Positions 1 to 11,676 of a DNA stretch of 64,000 nt are shown in pieces; positions within the stretch are counted from its first letter, which is position 1, and each line of letters opens with the position of its first letter. The notes under the pieces are model-generated. The model did not search any database and was not told where the DNA came from. It worked only from the letters and a program-made list of their open reading frames with translations. The translations under genes and the position numbers were made by a program. The stretch spans positions 481,744,669 to 481,808,668 of the forward strand of contig NC_057862.1 in NCBI RefSeq assembly GCF_019393635.1, read 5' to 3'. Source of the DNA: Dromiciops gliroides. Taxonomy: Eukaryota > Chordata > Mammalia > Microbiotheria > Microbiotheriidae.

Positions 1-904
1 GTCAAATACTTGAAAATAGTTATTTTATCCAGCTTAGTTATGTCATCTTTAAACTAATCAAGCCTAGTTCTTTTAACTGATCTACCTCTGAAATCTCTGA
101 AATAGTAATAATTCATTGTATGAAGCAGATACAAAAATTCTTAACATTCAAAAGATTCCCAGTCTATGTAAGACAAGACAAGGATGATGATAATGAAAAA
201 AAAAATAAAGTGATAGATTGGGTTTCAGGGGCATATAGGTAGGAAATATGCCTCACTGGGTTAAACAATGAGATCAAGCCTGGTTATAACTTTTGGAAAC
301 CATTGAAATATCTACAGTGTCTTAGGGCTTAAAGTTGCTCCTATTTACAGTGGTAGTATTGCCTTATTACTTTCCCTGGCATTCCTTTTAAATGAATAAA
401 ACATTAGTTAAGTGCTTCCTTTGTGAAAGCACTAGGCTAAGTATTGGGCATCCAAACTGAAAAGTGAGACAGTCCCTGCTCTCAAGGAGCTCAAATTCTA
501 ATGGTGAAGAAAATGTCTATGCAAGATTTAAGCTGAAATTCAGATAGAAAGTTTTGTCACTAGAATACAGCAACAAAGCTGGTAGTTATGCTTCTCTAAC
601 GTGTTATCTACTGATAAAATCATACAAGCCTTGGATGTTGAATCATTTGATAATATTATAGACGTCAATATATAGTCTATATATCGACAATATATAATCT
701 AAGTATCTGTGGCTGTTGCATGTACAGGAAAAATTGCCTGGCTGTATACCTATAGATACTGCCTCCTTGGATAATGATCAATGCCACTGGGCTAGAAACA
801 TTTCCACTCCTAAGACTCTTGTGTACAGAGGCCTAGACTATCTTCACTGGGTGTGAAAACAGACAGTAGTCAATCTGGTGGTGGTAGCTTGACTTTCCTG
901 GAAC
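1..904. other. Non-coding stretch with an L2/L3-like repeat end
   Basis: No gene is visible. Bases about 375-505 read like the 3' end of an old LINE or CORE-SINE common in marsupials, with a phrase on the pattern of 'agtgcttcctttgtgaaagc' followed by 'agtccctgctctcaaggagc'. The rest appears unique and AT-rich. Confidence 0.4.
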
Positions 905-1060
905 ATGCTGCTTCCTATCTCTTTTCTTTTTCTTTTCTTTTTACTTTTTAAACATTTTTATTTAAAATTTTGAATTCCAAAGTCTATTCCTCCCCCCTTC
1001 CTCCATTCACTCTCCCTTTCCTGAGATAGTAAACAATCAGATACCCCCTAGCTCTTTTCC
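905..1060 (-). mobile_element. L1 3'-end fragment
   Basis: A pyrimidine-rich tract is followed by a 'tttaaaattttgaattccaaa' type segment and a C-rich block. The same succession recurs at 22.07-22.21, 37.56-37.66, 41.05-41.17 and 47.47-47.57 kb and matches the 3' UTR of the marsupial-type L1 copies in this window, in minus orientation. It is short and 5'-truncated. Confidence 0.5.
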
Positions 1061-1370
1061 AGTGTGTCTCATTGCTCCAGCTAGGCTGGCTTGCCTGCTT
1101 TGAATATGGCATTTAGTTGGCAAGTGGTACAGGTAGCTAGCCCTTTCTCCATAAGTGCCACTTTACCAGATGATAGTTGTGAAATATGGGTTGAAAAAAA
1201 ATGACTGATGGTCTACTAGGTACTGCCTCCTCCATGGTTCCCAAGCCTTCCTATTGGTGGTAGTCATTCTGCAGTTATTACTAGTGGTGGTGAGAAAAAG
1301 GTATGATCCTTTTCCACCATGATTTCTCCCCTCAATGTTGGTTGCTGCTTTAGGACTAGAAGCAAGTAAT

Positions 1371-1459
1371 TTTTTTTTTTTAGTGAGGCAATTGGGGTTT
1401 AGTGACTTGCCCAGGGTCACACAGCTAGTAAGTGTTCCACTGTGCTACCTAGCTGCCCC
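1371..1459 (-). mobile_element. Truncated marsupial SINE with target duplication
   Basis: A minus-strand copy of the 'GGGGCAGCTAGGTGG' SINE, with the poly-T end at the left and the head at the right. It has an internal deletion between the 'cagctagtaagtgtt' and 'ccactgtgctacctagctgc' parts. It is flanked by a direct repeat 'agaagcaagtaat' at 1358-1370 and again from 1460, which supports retrotransposition by L1-type machinery. Confidence 0.8.
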
Positions 1460-1605
1460 AGAAGCAAGTAATTTTAATTGGAGAACATTGCTATTCCCAG
1501 AGTGCTAGGGTTTATTAAATTAGTTATCTGTAGTCCCTTTCAAAAGTCAAAAGATTTTCATATCACATTTTATCAGTTTAATATTGTTTTCAATTTACTG
1601 TTTAT

Positions 1606-1757
1606 GGGGCAGCTAGGTGGTGTAGTAGATAAAGCACAATCTCTGGGTTCAGTAGTACCTAAGTTGAAATTCAGCTTCAGACACTTGGCACTTTCTAGCT
1701 GTGTGACCCTGGGCAAGTCACTTAACCCACATTGCCCCACCCCCCCAAAAAAAATCA
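1606..1757 (+). mobile_element. Marsupial tRNA/CORE-type SINE
   Basis: Full-length plus-strand copy, from 'ggggcagctaggtgg' to an A-rich tail after 'aagtcacttaaccc'. The flanks share a short 'actgttta' repeat consistent with a target duplication. Confidence 0.85.
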
Positions 1758-3590
1758 CTGTTTACTCTGAACACAGCAAAAATTATATTTTTTCATAAAA
1801 TCATAGAAATATATACAGTAAAGAAATTATGGAAATAATCTAATGAAAACACTTCATTTGATGTAGAACGAAACCACAAGGCTTTGAAAGGTTAAATAAA
1901 TTTCAGAATATTATGCATTCATTGATAGTTCCACGACTAGAACTCTCACTACCCATCTAATTCTCTTCGCCAAACTCATCAGAAAGCATGCAACAATACA
2001 AGATTTTTTTAAAAATAAAATATATTTTTTGTTGATCCATCCATTGCTATTGCACAAAAGTAAAAAAAAAATACCTTCAAAAGTGTCATTAAATTGCTCA
2101 ACAGAAAAAAAATTTTTAAATCTCAGTTAAACAGCTTAATTTTTTTCCATCTATAGAATGTACCTGAAACTACTAGTTATAATCATGGGATATATTCTGC
2201 TCCTATTCAATGATACAACTATTGTTATAGTGGGGCTATGAAACAGCTGGTTTCCAAGTCTCTCTACACAGGGGAAGTCATATGTTATCATTCTAAAATA
2301 TCACAACTTGAAAACACTGTCTTTTTACACAAATATGTTCCTATTTTCCTTGTGTTGAAAATTGTTTATCACTGTCCAGTGGATTTGCAACATAACACTA
2401 TCAAAACACTCAATATATGACATTCTGGGCAGAGAAAATAAAAACACATACAAGATCATAACACTGTCATAGTTTGACAGAAGAAATTGGACTTCAGCCC
2501 AGTTGCTTTCTGCTCTTTCCTGACAGTAGAGTTTCTAATTAGCTTTAACTGTATTTTTCCTAGAGTTGGAAGAGATTGAAGTATCACTGATATTTTATGT
2601 CAGTTTTGGGGGCCATTGCCTAATCCTGTCCAACAAAATAAAAGAAAGGTGTGTGTATGTAATGCTAATTGATGTCCTTTAAAAATAATAACTTCAATAT
2701 GTGACTCATAGTATGATGTTTTATTATTCATGTTTGTTTATAGACTTGGTCTGTTGGTTTATTGATTGTTGTCTAATTCATCTCCCTCTTCCTCAATTCC
2801 TTTACAACCAGGAATAACATCTTGTTTAAAAGTAACTATTAAGTAGGAGAGGAAAATAAATTGCATGTGTGTAGGAGAGTCAGTATGACACAGAGTAGTT
2901 AATATTGGCATATGAATAAGTACACCTGAATTTGAGTACTACTCTGTCACTAATGGACTAGGTTCACCTTTCCGGTTCTTCATTTCCTCATCTATAGAAA
3001 GAAAAAGTTAATGTACATAAGTATTAAAGAATCTTTTGGCTCTATGTTCCTAATGAGTCATGACTTCTTATGATCACATAAAAGATAGTAGAGTGGTTTT
3101 GTATGGGTAGGTCCTTCCCATTCAAATCCTTTCTACACAACATTAAAAATAGGGAACAGCTGTGATATATTTCAGGTTGGTAAATGACAATAATATATAA
3201 TAGTACTTAACTACTAACAAAGCAAGCAAGGGCATAATTATCAGAAAGGTCTTTGTACCCATTTGGAAAGAATTATTCTCCTCCCCCCAACACACACAAA
3301 CAAACATATTTGCATCAAAGATAGATGTATGAAGGATTATTCATTTATTCCTTATCTAGAGGAATGCTTGGCCAAAGATAAGAACATTGTCAGGCCATGT
3401 GGATGCTTTCTAAAAATGTGCATGCATACATAGGCATATAGGTGAAGGCAGAGAAAGAAGTATCACCTTACCAAGCAGTAGTGGGAAGAAGATAGTATTT
3501 GAATTCTAGATATATCTTGCCCTAATTTGAAGTGGTCATCTTTGTCTCATTCCAGGTCATTTTTTCTTCCTCTTGTTCTTTTTCTTGTTC
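1758..3590. other. Non-coding stretch, mostly unique
   Basis: No supported gene. A weak MIR/CORE-SINE-like segment lies at about 2870-3020, ending in the 'ttcatttcctcatctataga' pattern. Short open frames here have no recognisable product. Confidence 0.4.
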
Positions 3591-3594
3591 TTTT

Positions 3595-3725
3595 TCTTGT
3601 TGTGACTGTTGTTGTTGTTGTTGTTGTTGTTTCTTCTTCTTCTTCTTCTTCTTCTTCTTCTTCTTCTTCTTCTTCTTCTTCTCCTTCTTCTTCTTCTTCT
3701 TCTTCTTCTTCTCTTCCTCCTCCTT
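3595..3725. repeat. Compound (GTT)n/(TTC)n microsatellite
   Basis: A run of about 8 GTT units passes into about 30 TTC units with a few interruptions, ending in TCC units. The long polypurine/polypyrimidine part could adopt triplex-type structure. Open frames across it are only homopolymer readings of the repeat. Confidence 0.95.
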
Positions 3726-3808
3726 ATTCAATTAAGATTTAGAATAATTGACTTGGACATGATTTGATTTTAAGCAATAAGACTCTTTTTTAAAAAGATA
3801 CTTATTGT

Positions 3809-3967
3809 GGGGCAGCTAGGTGACACAGTTGATAAAGCACCAGCCCTGGATTCAGGAGGACCTGAGCTCAGAGCTGGCCTCAGACACTTGACACTTACTA
3901 GCTGTGTGACCCTGGGCAAGTCACTTAATCCTCATTGCACCAAACAAAAACAAACAAACAAACAAAA
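3809..3967 (+). mobile_element. Marsupial tRNA/CORE-type SINE
   Basis: Full-length plus-strand copy with head 'ggggcagctaggtgacacag' and an (AAAC)n tail. Flanks carry a similar 'acttattg/atttattg' pair, a probable imperfect target duplication. Confidence 0.85.
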
Positions 3968-4424
3968 AAGGTATTTATTGAGGTTTATTCTAAATTAAAT
4001 AATGAAGAGAAATATCTAATGAAATATGGTATGAATTTAATATATTAAAAGAAAAGGTAATATGTAAAATGAGTGTTTTTACCTTGCCTCAATTTCATTT
4101 TGATAATTAAAAAAAAACTCTAAGCAAAACAGACAAGCCTTTTGATTGTGTCATATTTTAAAAAAACTAAGATACTATGCATAAGACTAGAAAATTGTCA
4201 AATTTAGAATAAGTACAGACTTAATTCTATGCATTTGTTGGTATATGTATACTCAAATCTCTTCAAAGATCATATCTATACAAACTAATTTTATGATTTA
4301 AACTTTTATGCAAATTTAGAATTATTTTCAAACTATTTTTGAAATCAAAAGGAAGTTATTTGTTACTGTTATAAGACAGATAACTCAAACCCCAGCCTTA
4401 ATGAATGGAAGTAACAGTACATTT

Positions 4425-4680
4425 AGAGGCACCTGGCAGTGTAGTAGAGAGTGCTTGGCTTGGAGCCAGGAAGGCCTTAGTTCAAATCAAATGTCAAATG
4501 CTAACTCAATGGCTCTGACATTTAACCTCTGTTTCAATTTTCTTCATTGTAAAGTGGGAATTATAATACCACCTACCTCTCAGAGTTGTTGTAAGGATCA
4601 AATGTGATAATATTTGTAAAATGCCTAATTCAGTATCTGGCATACAGTAGTTGCAATATAAATGCTAGTTATTATCATTA
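4425..4680 (+). mobile_element. MIR/THER-like CORE-SINE
   Basis: It has the tRNA-like head ('gcacctggcagtgtagtaga'), the 'gagccaggaaggcc' block, a degenerate core, and the 'cctacctctcagagttgttg' to 'atgctagttattatcattat' tail of old mammalian CORE-SINEs. More diverged than the GGGGCAGCTAGG SINEs. Confidence 0.7.
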
Positions 4681-5990
4681 TTCACAACAATATGATCTAA
4701 CCCTGACACTGTCATTAGGTGATAAAAAGATATTTGAGTTAGTGCATTAATAAATAAAAAAGAAACATGAAAAATTCCTTCACACCACTATTGAGCAAAT
4801 CAAATTAGGTTTACACTAAATGAGATGTGAACAAGCTAAACCAATTAGTAAGTACTTTTAGTCAATGGATGAAATAAGATGATAACGTGTTGGGATTAGT
4901 TGAAAATGTTAGACATACTTCTAGGCTATTATATCAGCAAAAGAGATTCTAGCAGAAGCATTCCAGCAGTTATGTAAGTTTGAAATTTCTTTGAGCATCC
5001 AGTTTCTTGTATATGTAACCAGAAGATATAAGGCAGTAAGAAGAGAGAGCCAAGAGAAAACATAATATTCCTTTTTATCTACCCTTACCCCCTTGACTAT
5101 GTCACTAGAGAAAAAAATGAATTGGAATCAAATTATGTATCCAAATAACAGCTAAGGGAAGAAAAATAGACATGATGAGCAAAGACATCTTCAGAGAGTG
5201 ATCTCTTTACGGTGAAGAGAAATGTAACTTCAGGACTCCATAGGAACCTCCACCCTTAAGACCCACCCAGAAGAGAGCTTTGGACATTTCAGAGGAACTT
5301 CACAAGAAGTCCAGAAAAGAACAAAAAGTTTTCCAACCAGGATCTGGGCTGCAGCTTTACCATGTTCTAAGTTGTCACTTCCTTTTCCTTAGATTCTCTA
5401 TTTGTACTTGTGGGGGAGTGTGTTCTAGATTATTTTTTTTGGAGGAAATTGTTTTTAACAATTTCTCTATAATCTCAAAAAATATACTTTTAAAATGATA
5501 ATCAACTCCAGCTGGCCAATTAACAATCAATGAGAAATACACTGATAGGGGCTTTGAACAACAGTACTCCAAATCAACATTGAATACTAAGGTTTAGCCA
5601 AACCTAGAATCCTAAGGTGAGAAGTAATCATCCAGACTTTGGGGATACAAACTGTCACAACGAATGGGATTTAGGAAGAAATCCAGGAGAGGATATTGTA
5701 ATATAAAAATTTGATATTTTGACATTGATAATGATAGAATTTGATCACTGGACATAGTGATCTAATATTCCACCTATCTTCATTTCAGTGTGTGGAAGAA
5801 ACTAGGACCTAGAGGGCTTAAGCGATATGTCTATTTAGTTGGAGACATGTCCTAAGTCTTCAAAGACATTGGAGTACAAGATTATTTTACTTGTCTCCTA
5901 AGGAGCTAAAATATTCATATATGAATTACTATAAGATTATCAAGGCATAGCCTTAGTTGAAATGACCTACAGTTCACCCTCCTGTGACTG
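4681..5990. other. Non-coding stretch, nothing recognised
   Basis: No gene, clear repeat family or RNA gene is visible. Short open frames (for example 5280-5498) lack recognisable homology. Confidence 0.4.
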
Positions 5991-5997
5991 GAATTTC

Positions 5998-6560
5998 ATT
6001 ACTTCCAAATTATCTTTAGTGTGACTCGACTCTCATTCACGGTGTATGTTTATGTCAGGAGTAGACTGAGAATGAGAAAGATAACAACCTTGATGGACCC
6101 TGGTCAAGCCCTCAAGCCTGCACTTAGGCAAACTGCCCTTGAATTCCACGAACTAGCCATTCCTGGGAATCAACTTCAATTTTTCTGGGGTCCTTGCAGG
6201 GTTTGCCCCTCCTGACACTTTATGTAGGGATTGACATTCTTCCAATGTTCTTGTCAATAAGTCTTCTTTTTTCTCAGACTTTTTAAGCTTGGCCCTTTAC
6301 CAGTGTAGTTGAGTCTCACCAGAGGGGCAGATGTGTTGCCCCAGGACCTTCCTGGTCAGGACTCTGGAGGCTGCTAACCGGGACTCCCTAGTTAGAAAAA
6401 ATCCACTTGTTGGTGCTCTCCTGACTTGGTGGAGTTTTTGTTTTCTGTGTCTTTTGGGAACCTCATCTGAGGGGAGGATGCATCAACCGGGACCCACCTG
6501 ATCGGATATCAAAGGTTGTGAATAGGGGTTCCCCAGACAGTAAATTGAGAGTTGTTTCTT
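5998..6560 (+). mobile_element. Possible old LTR or ERV fragment
   Basis: Higher-GC sequence than its surroundings, with an AATAAG poly(A)-like signal near 6255 followed by a T-rich stretch, and several 'gggactcc/gggaccc' boxes near 6385-6495 reminiscent of LTR/leader sequence. No convincing termini or target duplication were found. It could equally be another repeat class. Confidence 0.3.
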
Positions 6561-6574
6561 CCCTGATTCAGTGA

Positions 6575-6732
6575 TGTTTTATATATATATATATATATAT
6601 ACACATACATATATATATATGCATAGATGGATATATATATGTGCGTATATATGGATGGACATATGTATACATTGTATGTATATGTGTATATATGCACACA
6701 CATATGTATATGCATGTATATACACACATATA

Positions 6733-6763
<31 letters not shown>

Positions 6764-6765
6764 TT
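6575..6765. repeat. TA/TG-rich microsatellite
   Basis: Imperfect (TA)n, (TATG)n and (TG)n tracts, directly upstream of the L1 5' end at 6825. Open frames across it encode only Tyr/Ile/His-rich repeat readings. Confidence 0.9.
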
Positions 6766-8683
6766 GCTTTATGTGTGATCATACTAGGCTGTATTAGACA
6801 TTTTCTTTAAAAAACTGATCTGTTAGAGGGGCAGAGCCAAGATAGCGGAGAGTAGCCAGTAAATCTCTTAACCTCTCATTCTATTCCTCTGTTCCTTCAA
6901 ATAGAACATTAAATCAAGCCTCTAGATGGATTCTGAAACTACAGAACCTGCAAAGAGACAGAGAGACACAGTCTTCCAACCAGAGATAATTTAGAAGACT
7001 TCAGGAAAGGTCAGTCCCACTGGGGCTAAAGAGAGGTGCAGCATAGCACAGAAGGGGATGGGACAAGACAGCAGGAAGCTGTGGGTCACAGTCGAGCAAC
7101 TGAGGCCTCTGGATCCTGCCTCAACAAGCTGGTAGCCCAGCAGGACAGTGGCAAAATCCACCTGCTAGTGCCAAGAGGGCAGGTTGCCAGCTGAACGGCC
7201 ACCTATAGGACAGGTGTCCTACCAATGCTATTTGCACACCCCAGGCCTACACTGGGGTGTGCAACTAGCATTGGAAAGACAACTTACCTGGAAAACAGAT
7301 TCAGGAGAGATAATTAGAAAATTACTGGGCTGCCTAAAAGCCATGATCAGAAAAAGAGTCTAGATACCATATTCCAGGAAATTTTTAAGGAAAACTGCCT
7401 TGATATTATAGAATCAGAGGATAAAATCATCATTGAAAGAATCCACTGCTCACCTTCTGAAAGAGACCCCAAAAGGAAAACTCCAAGGAATGTTGTAGCC
7501 AAATTCCAGAATTATAAGGTAAAGGAGAAAATACTCCAAGCAGCCTGAAAGAAGCAATTTAAGTATTATGGAGCCACAGTAAAGATTGCTCAGGAACTGG
7601 CAGCTTCAACATTAAAGATTCGCAAGGCTTTATGATATTCTGGAAGGCAAAGGAGTTTGGATTGCAGTCAAGAATCTATTACACAGGAAAACTGAGCATT
7701 CTCTTTCAAGGGAAAAGAAGGACATTCAATGACCTTGGGGACTTTCAAGGTTTCCTGATGAAAAGAACAGATTTGAATAGAAAATTTGATCTTAACATCC
7801 AAGAATCAAGAGATGTTTAAAAAGGTAAACAGGGGGAAAAATTACTCAATAAGGTTAAATGGTTTACATCCATACATGGGAAGATAAAACTTATAACTCT
7901 TGAGAATGGTATATGTATTTGGGCAGACAGAAAGATTAGACACAGAACATATAAATTTAAACTGTCTTTGATATGATAATATCAAGAAAATTAAGGGCTT
8001 AAAAAGGGAATTTATGGGGAGAAGAGGAAAGGGGAGGTGGAATGAGGTGAATTGCATCATACAAAAAGGTGAAAAGAACCTATTACATTAGAGGAAAGGG
8101 AGGGAGGGGTGAACATTGTTTCACCCCTACTCTCACTAGATTTGATTCAAAGAGGGAATAACATATGTTCATTTGGATAAAGAAACTTAGCTTATTCATT
8201 AGGGAATTAAAAGGGTAAGGGGAAAGAGAGGGGCTGATAGAAGGGAGGGCAAAAGCAAAGGAGAGAAGGGTAAAGAAAAGGGAGGGGTGATAAAAAGGAA
8301 GGGCAGATTGGGGGAGGCAGGGGTAAGAAGCAAATCATTGGTGAGGAGGAATAGGGTGAAAGAAGGGGGAAAGTACAAAGGGAGCAAATAGAATGTAGGG
8401 GAATAGAAAGCTAGTAATAATAAATGTGAATGTGAATGGATTGAACTCTACCATAAAACAGAAGCAAATTGCAGAATAGATTAAAAACCAGAATCCTACA
8501 ATATGCTGTTTACAAGAAACACATCTAAAGCAGAGAGATACACACAGAGTAAAGATAAAAGGCTGGAGCAGAATAGATTATGCTACAGCTAAAGTAAAAA
8601 AAGCAGGGGTAGTAATCCTTATCTCAGACAAAGCGCAGGCAAAAATAGATCTCATTAAAAGAGATAAGGAAGGAAATTACATC

Positions 8684-9181
8684 TTGCTAAAAGGTACTAT
8701 AGATAATGAAGTAATATCAATATTAAATATGTATGCGCCAAGTGGTATAGCATCCAAGTTCTTAGAGGAGAAGTTAAATGGGTTACAAGGGGAATTAGAC
8801 AGTAATACTATACTAGTGGGGGATCTGAATCTCCCCCTCTCAGAATTAGATAAATCTAGCCACAAAATAAATAAGAAAGAAGTGAAAGAGGTGAATAGAT
8901 TACTAGAAAAGTTAGACATGATAGATGTCTGGAGAAAATTGAATGGGGATAGAAAGGAATATACCTTTTTCTCAGCAGTACATGGCACATTTTCAATAAT
9001 TGACCATGTATTAGGGAACAAAAACATCATAGTGAAATGTAGAAAGGCAGGAATAGTAAATGCATCCTTCTCAGATCATGATGCAATAAAAATTACATGT
9101 AATAAAGAGCAAGGGAAAGGAAGACTGAAAATCAATTGGAAAAGAAATAATTTAATTCTAAAGAATGAGTGGGTCAAATAA
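8684..9181 (+). pseudogene. L1 ORF2 endonuclease fragment
   Basis: A 165-codon open stretch from the L1 ORF2 endonuclease domain. Visible motifs include 'MYAP', 'VGDLNLPLS' (family GDFN) and 'FSDHDAI', placing it in the APE-like fold that nicks target DNA for target-primed reverse transcription. The frame is also readable upstream to about 8420, with an in-frame interruption. It ends in a stop at 9181 well before the RT domain, so no functional ORF2 protein can be made from this copy. Confidence 0.85.
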
Positions 9182-9625
9182 CAAATCATAGAAAAAATCA
9201 ATATTTTTATCCAACAGAATGACAATAATGAGATAACATAGCAAAATTTATGGGATACAGCCAAAGCAGTGCTTAGGGGAAATTTTATAGCTCTAACTGC
9301 TTACATGAATAAAAAAGAGAAGGAGGAGGTCAATGAATTCAGCATGCATGTTAAAAAGCTAGAAAAAGAACAAATTGGAAATCTCCAACTAAATACTAAA
9401 TTAGAAATACCAAAAATCAAAGGAGAAATTAATAAAATTGAAAGCAAAGCTATAGAATTAATCAATAAAGCTAACAGCTGGTTTTATGAAAAAAAAAAAC
9501 AATACAATAGATAAACCACTGGTTAATTTGATTTAAAAAAAGAAAGAAGAAAACCAATTTACCAGTATCAAAAATGAAAGGCATGATTCTACCACCAATG
9601 AACTGGAAATTAAATCGACATTTAG

Positions 9626-9629
9626 GAAC
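9626..9629. repeat. Left target-site duplication of the ERV (GAAC)
   Basis: GAAC directly abuts the outer TG of the LTR. The same GAAC follows the other LTR at 17951-17954, and the L1 text reads continuously when one copy is removed. A 4-bp duplication is typical of gammaretrovirus-type (class I) integrases. Confidence 0.95.
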
Positions 9630-10128
9630 TGTGAAATTTAAAATTGGATATTAGATCATAAATCTCCCCTACTTAACTTTTCCCTTAATTTATCTCCCAG
9701 ACTAGTAAATGGAAGAAGCTTCTGGTTTTCTAGATAGAGCCTTTATTGTAAATAAGGTGTTGTTGATTAGAAGGATAGGAAAGTAGAAATACAGTAGAAA
9801 TCGTCTTAAATCTAGGCTTAGTCTATATTTCTTATAAAAACTCACCAAACCAAAAAAGGCCACCTTTGGAGTGAGGGAGACCGTCTGTGCTGCGCCGCCA
9901 GGAGTCCCGCCAAGCAGGCAAAAAGGCCTACTCTGCTTCTCTCCACCCCGGAAGTCAAAAAACCCGGCAGGCAGTCTGACATGCGCAGCAGGCGGACTGT
10001 ACCCGGCAGGCAGTCTGACATGCGCAGCAGGCGGACTGTTCATCTCCTCCCCAAAAGGGTGGTCCTTGAAAAACTGGCGTCTTTCAGTTATCCTAACCGA
10101 CTGTTAAAAACTTTCATATTTTACCACA
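9630..10128 (-). repeat. 3' LTR of the ERV (499 bp)
   Basis: Bounded by TG...CA ends (TGTGGTAAAA to TTTCACA read on the minus strand). It has an AATAAA poly(A) signal (complement of 9742-9747) and a TATA-like TTTTTATAAG (9831-9840) upstream of it, so the promoter reads leftward. It carries two tandem copies of a 39-bp U3 unit (9962-10000 and 10001-10039), while the 5' LTR has one. Confidence 0.96.
9962..10039 (-). promoter_or_regulatory. 39-bp tandem duplication in U3
   Basis: Two exact 39-bp GC-rich units stand head to tail, each containing 'catgcgcagcaggcgg'. In the minus-strand LTR they lie in U3, upstream of the TATA-like box, where gammaretroviral enhancers often occur as direct repeats. 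An enhancer role is inference. The unit contains a GCGC-rich NRF-1-like 'tgcgcagc' core. Confidence 0.7.
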
Positions 10129-10140
10129 TTTCCCCCCTTT
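10129..10140 (-). promoter_or_regulatory. Polypurine tract (plus-strand primer)
   Basis: Read on the minus strand this is AAAGGGGGGAAA, immediately upstream of the 3' LTR TGTGG start. That is the expected place and composition for the RNase H-resistant plus-strand primer. A similar tract sits next to the related LTR at 26500-26510. Confidence 0.9.
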
Positions 10141-11676
10141 GCTTCCTCAAGAAATGGAATGTTTCCTTGATGGAACAGTAAAAAGAATATAATAACTTTT
10201 GCTGACTAATAATATGCGAACAACAATACAGAAAAAGAAGAGAGGAAAGTTTTGTCCAGAGGGGCGATTTTTTTTTTTTTTTCTTTCCTCATGAACTGAC
10301 GCTTTGACATTAGTCTTGCAAAGGGAGAGCCTCTGCAGAGAGTACATGTTACAGATAGTATATAACAGAAAGGAGATAGTAAAAGCTAATAAAGCAAAAC
10401 AGTTCATATAAAGTCTCTGAGTTCTCTTGTCTTCTTGAAGTGGTAAGATGTCATCAGGAGGAAACTGGATTCTGGTCTGGAAAACTGGTTGCTGGACTCT
10501 GGTCTGGATTCTGGACTCTGGACTCTGGTCTGGAAAGCTGGATTTCTTCTTTAACTGTTTGAATTGCTGTATTTTTTTTTACTAAACCTTAGCATAGCAT
10601 TTTGCAATCAGTAACACTTTTTACCACCATGTGTCTGGATCAAAGTCAAATTTAGTATGTGTTCATGACACCTGAAAATGTTATGGAAAGGTTATCATAC
10701 CATATCTCATGGTTCCGAGACAGCCAGTGATTGTGCTAGGCCACAGGTGAATTCAACTGAGTGAGATAAAAAGATAAGTAAGTTCAGTTAAATTAGGTTA
10801 AATTAGGAGGGAGAGAGGATGAATACTGGACTGTGCCTAGTAATTGTGCTCTACATAGTCACCATCATAAGCAAACCATGGACTTATGTATACCTGTCTC
10901 TCCTTTTGTTGCACATATATTCTCTCCAGGGCCTGCATCAGAGTTCACAGCAAGTTAGTCTCTGAAATGATAAGTTTCCATATTTCTGAAATCTCATTAA
11001 TTTCACCAAAGACAATATGATGGTAAAAATGTGTGCTATGCTGCATAACTGAGAATATATTAGTGATATATACAATAATTCCAAACCATACCCAGAGTAT
11101 AATGACATATAAATAATAAATGAATGTAAATAGCTGATTATATTAGACATTGTTACATAATCTTCTTTTAGACATTATTACATAATCTTCTTTTAGCAAG
11201 TAGACCACATCATCTTATACATGAATTCTCTAGTATAACAGTAGCAGATACTTAAAGTGGTGATTAATTCATCAAAAAGAAATAAGACTTCAATTAGCAA
11301 GATTCAATATTCAATAGCATATACTTAAAATGCCTTTGAAAAGTCACTTAGTTTACAAAATCGGGTTTTTAAAGAAAAGCAAAAGAAACAAAAGTAAAAA
11401 AAAAAAAAACAAAGCAAAACCAAAAACCAAAAATAAAAGGCAAAAGATTCGCTAAGCACCCTTTTGTGCTCTTAAAGAATTTAAAGGTGTGGTGAATTCC
11501 AGGTCTTTTCAGTGCCTTTCAAAAGTCAAAACAAAACAAAAAGCAAAAAGGATTAAAAAAAAAATAGGTATAGGGTAGGGAAAAGGGTGGGAGAAATTGA
11601 GGTGGGCCAGAAAACTAGGCCATGTGCTTCAGTGCTTTTGCCTGTGGAAGGAAATGCTTGTTAAATTTTAAGGTAT
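10141..11676 (-). other. ERV 3' internal region without recognisable env
   Basis: About 1.5 kb lies between the pol-OTU stop and the polypurine tract. The longest minus-strand frames (10147-10407, 86 codons, and 10938-11150, 70 codons) are hydrophobic but show no Env surface/transmembrane hallmarks such as a CWLC box, immunosuppressive-type segment or CX6CC. There are A-rich tracts near 11400 and 11550, and a degenerate 'ctggactctggtctgg' repeat at 10466-10540. A pyrimidine-rich splice-acceptor-like site (TTCCTTCCACAG on the minus strand, about 11643-11654) lies just past the OTU stop. What this region does is unknown. Confidence 0.7.
10466..10540. repeat. Short degenerate tandem repeat inside the ERV
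   Basis: Repeated 'ctggtctgga' and 'ctggactctg' words in head-to-tail order, about five units. They lie in the non-coding 3' region of the provirus. Confidence 0.7.

Larger units (their letters stand above)
6825..9629 (+). mobile_element. L1 retrotransposon, 5' part (interrupted by the ERV)
   Basis: The 5' UTR starts with 'gaggggcagagccaagat', the same start seen inverted at 44.64 kb. An ORF1 fragment (about 7330-7820) lacks the N-terminal coiled-coil portion. ORF2 starts near 8400, and its endonuclease domain is readable: Gln-Glu-Thr-His near 8510, Gly-Asp-Leu-Asn near 8820 and Ser-Asp-His near 9072, the hallmark APE-type residues. Stops break the frames (after 9181, for example), so the copy is dead. 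It ends at 9629, where the provirus begins, and resumes at 17951 after removal of the duplicated GAAC. Confidence 0.9.

Noticed and set aside
3522..3742. Open frames rich in Lys, Ser or Phe on both strands
   Set aside because: They are translations of the (GTT)n/(TTC)n microsatellite.
6509..6810. Tyr/Ile/His-rich open frames
   Set aside because: Readings of TA/TG microsatellite on both strands; no gene.
10938..11150. 70-codon hydrophobic minus-strand frame as a possible env remnant
   Set aside because: No Env motif, no cysteine pattern, and no start context worth a call.
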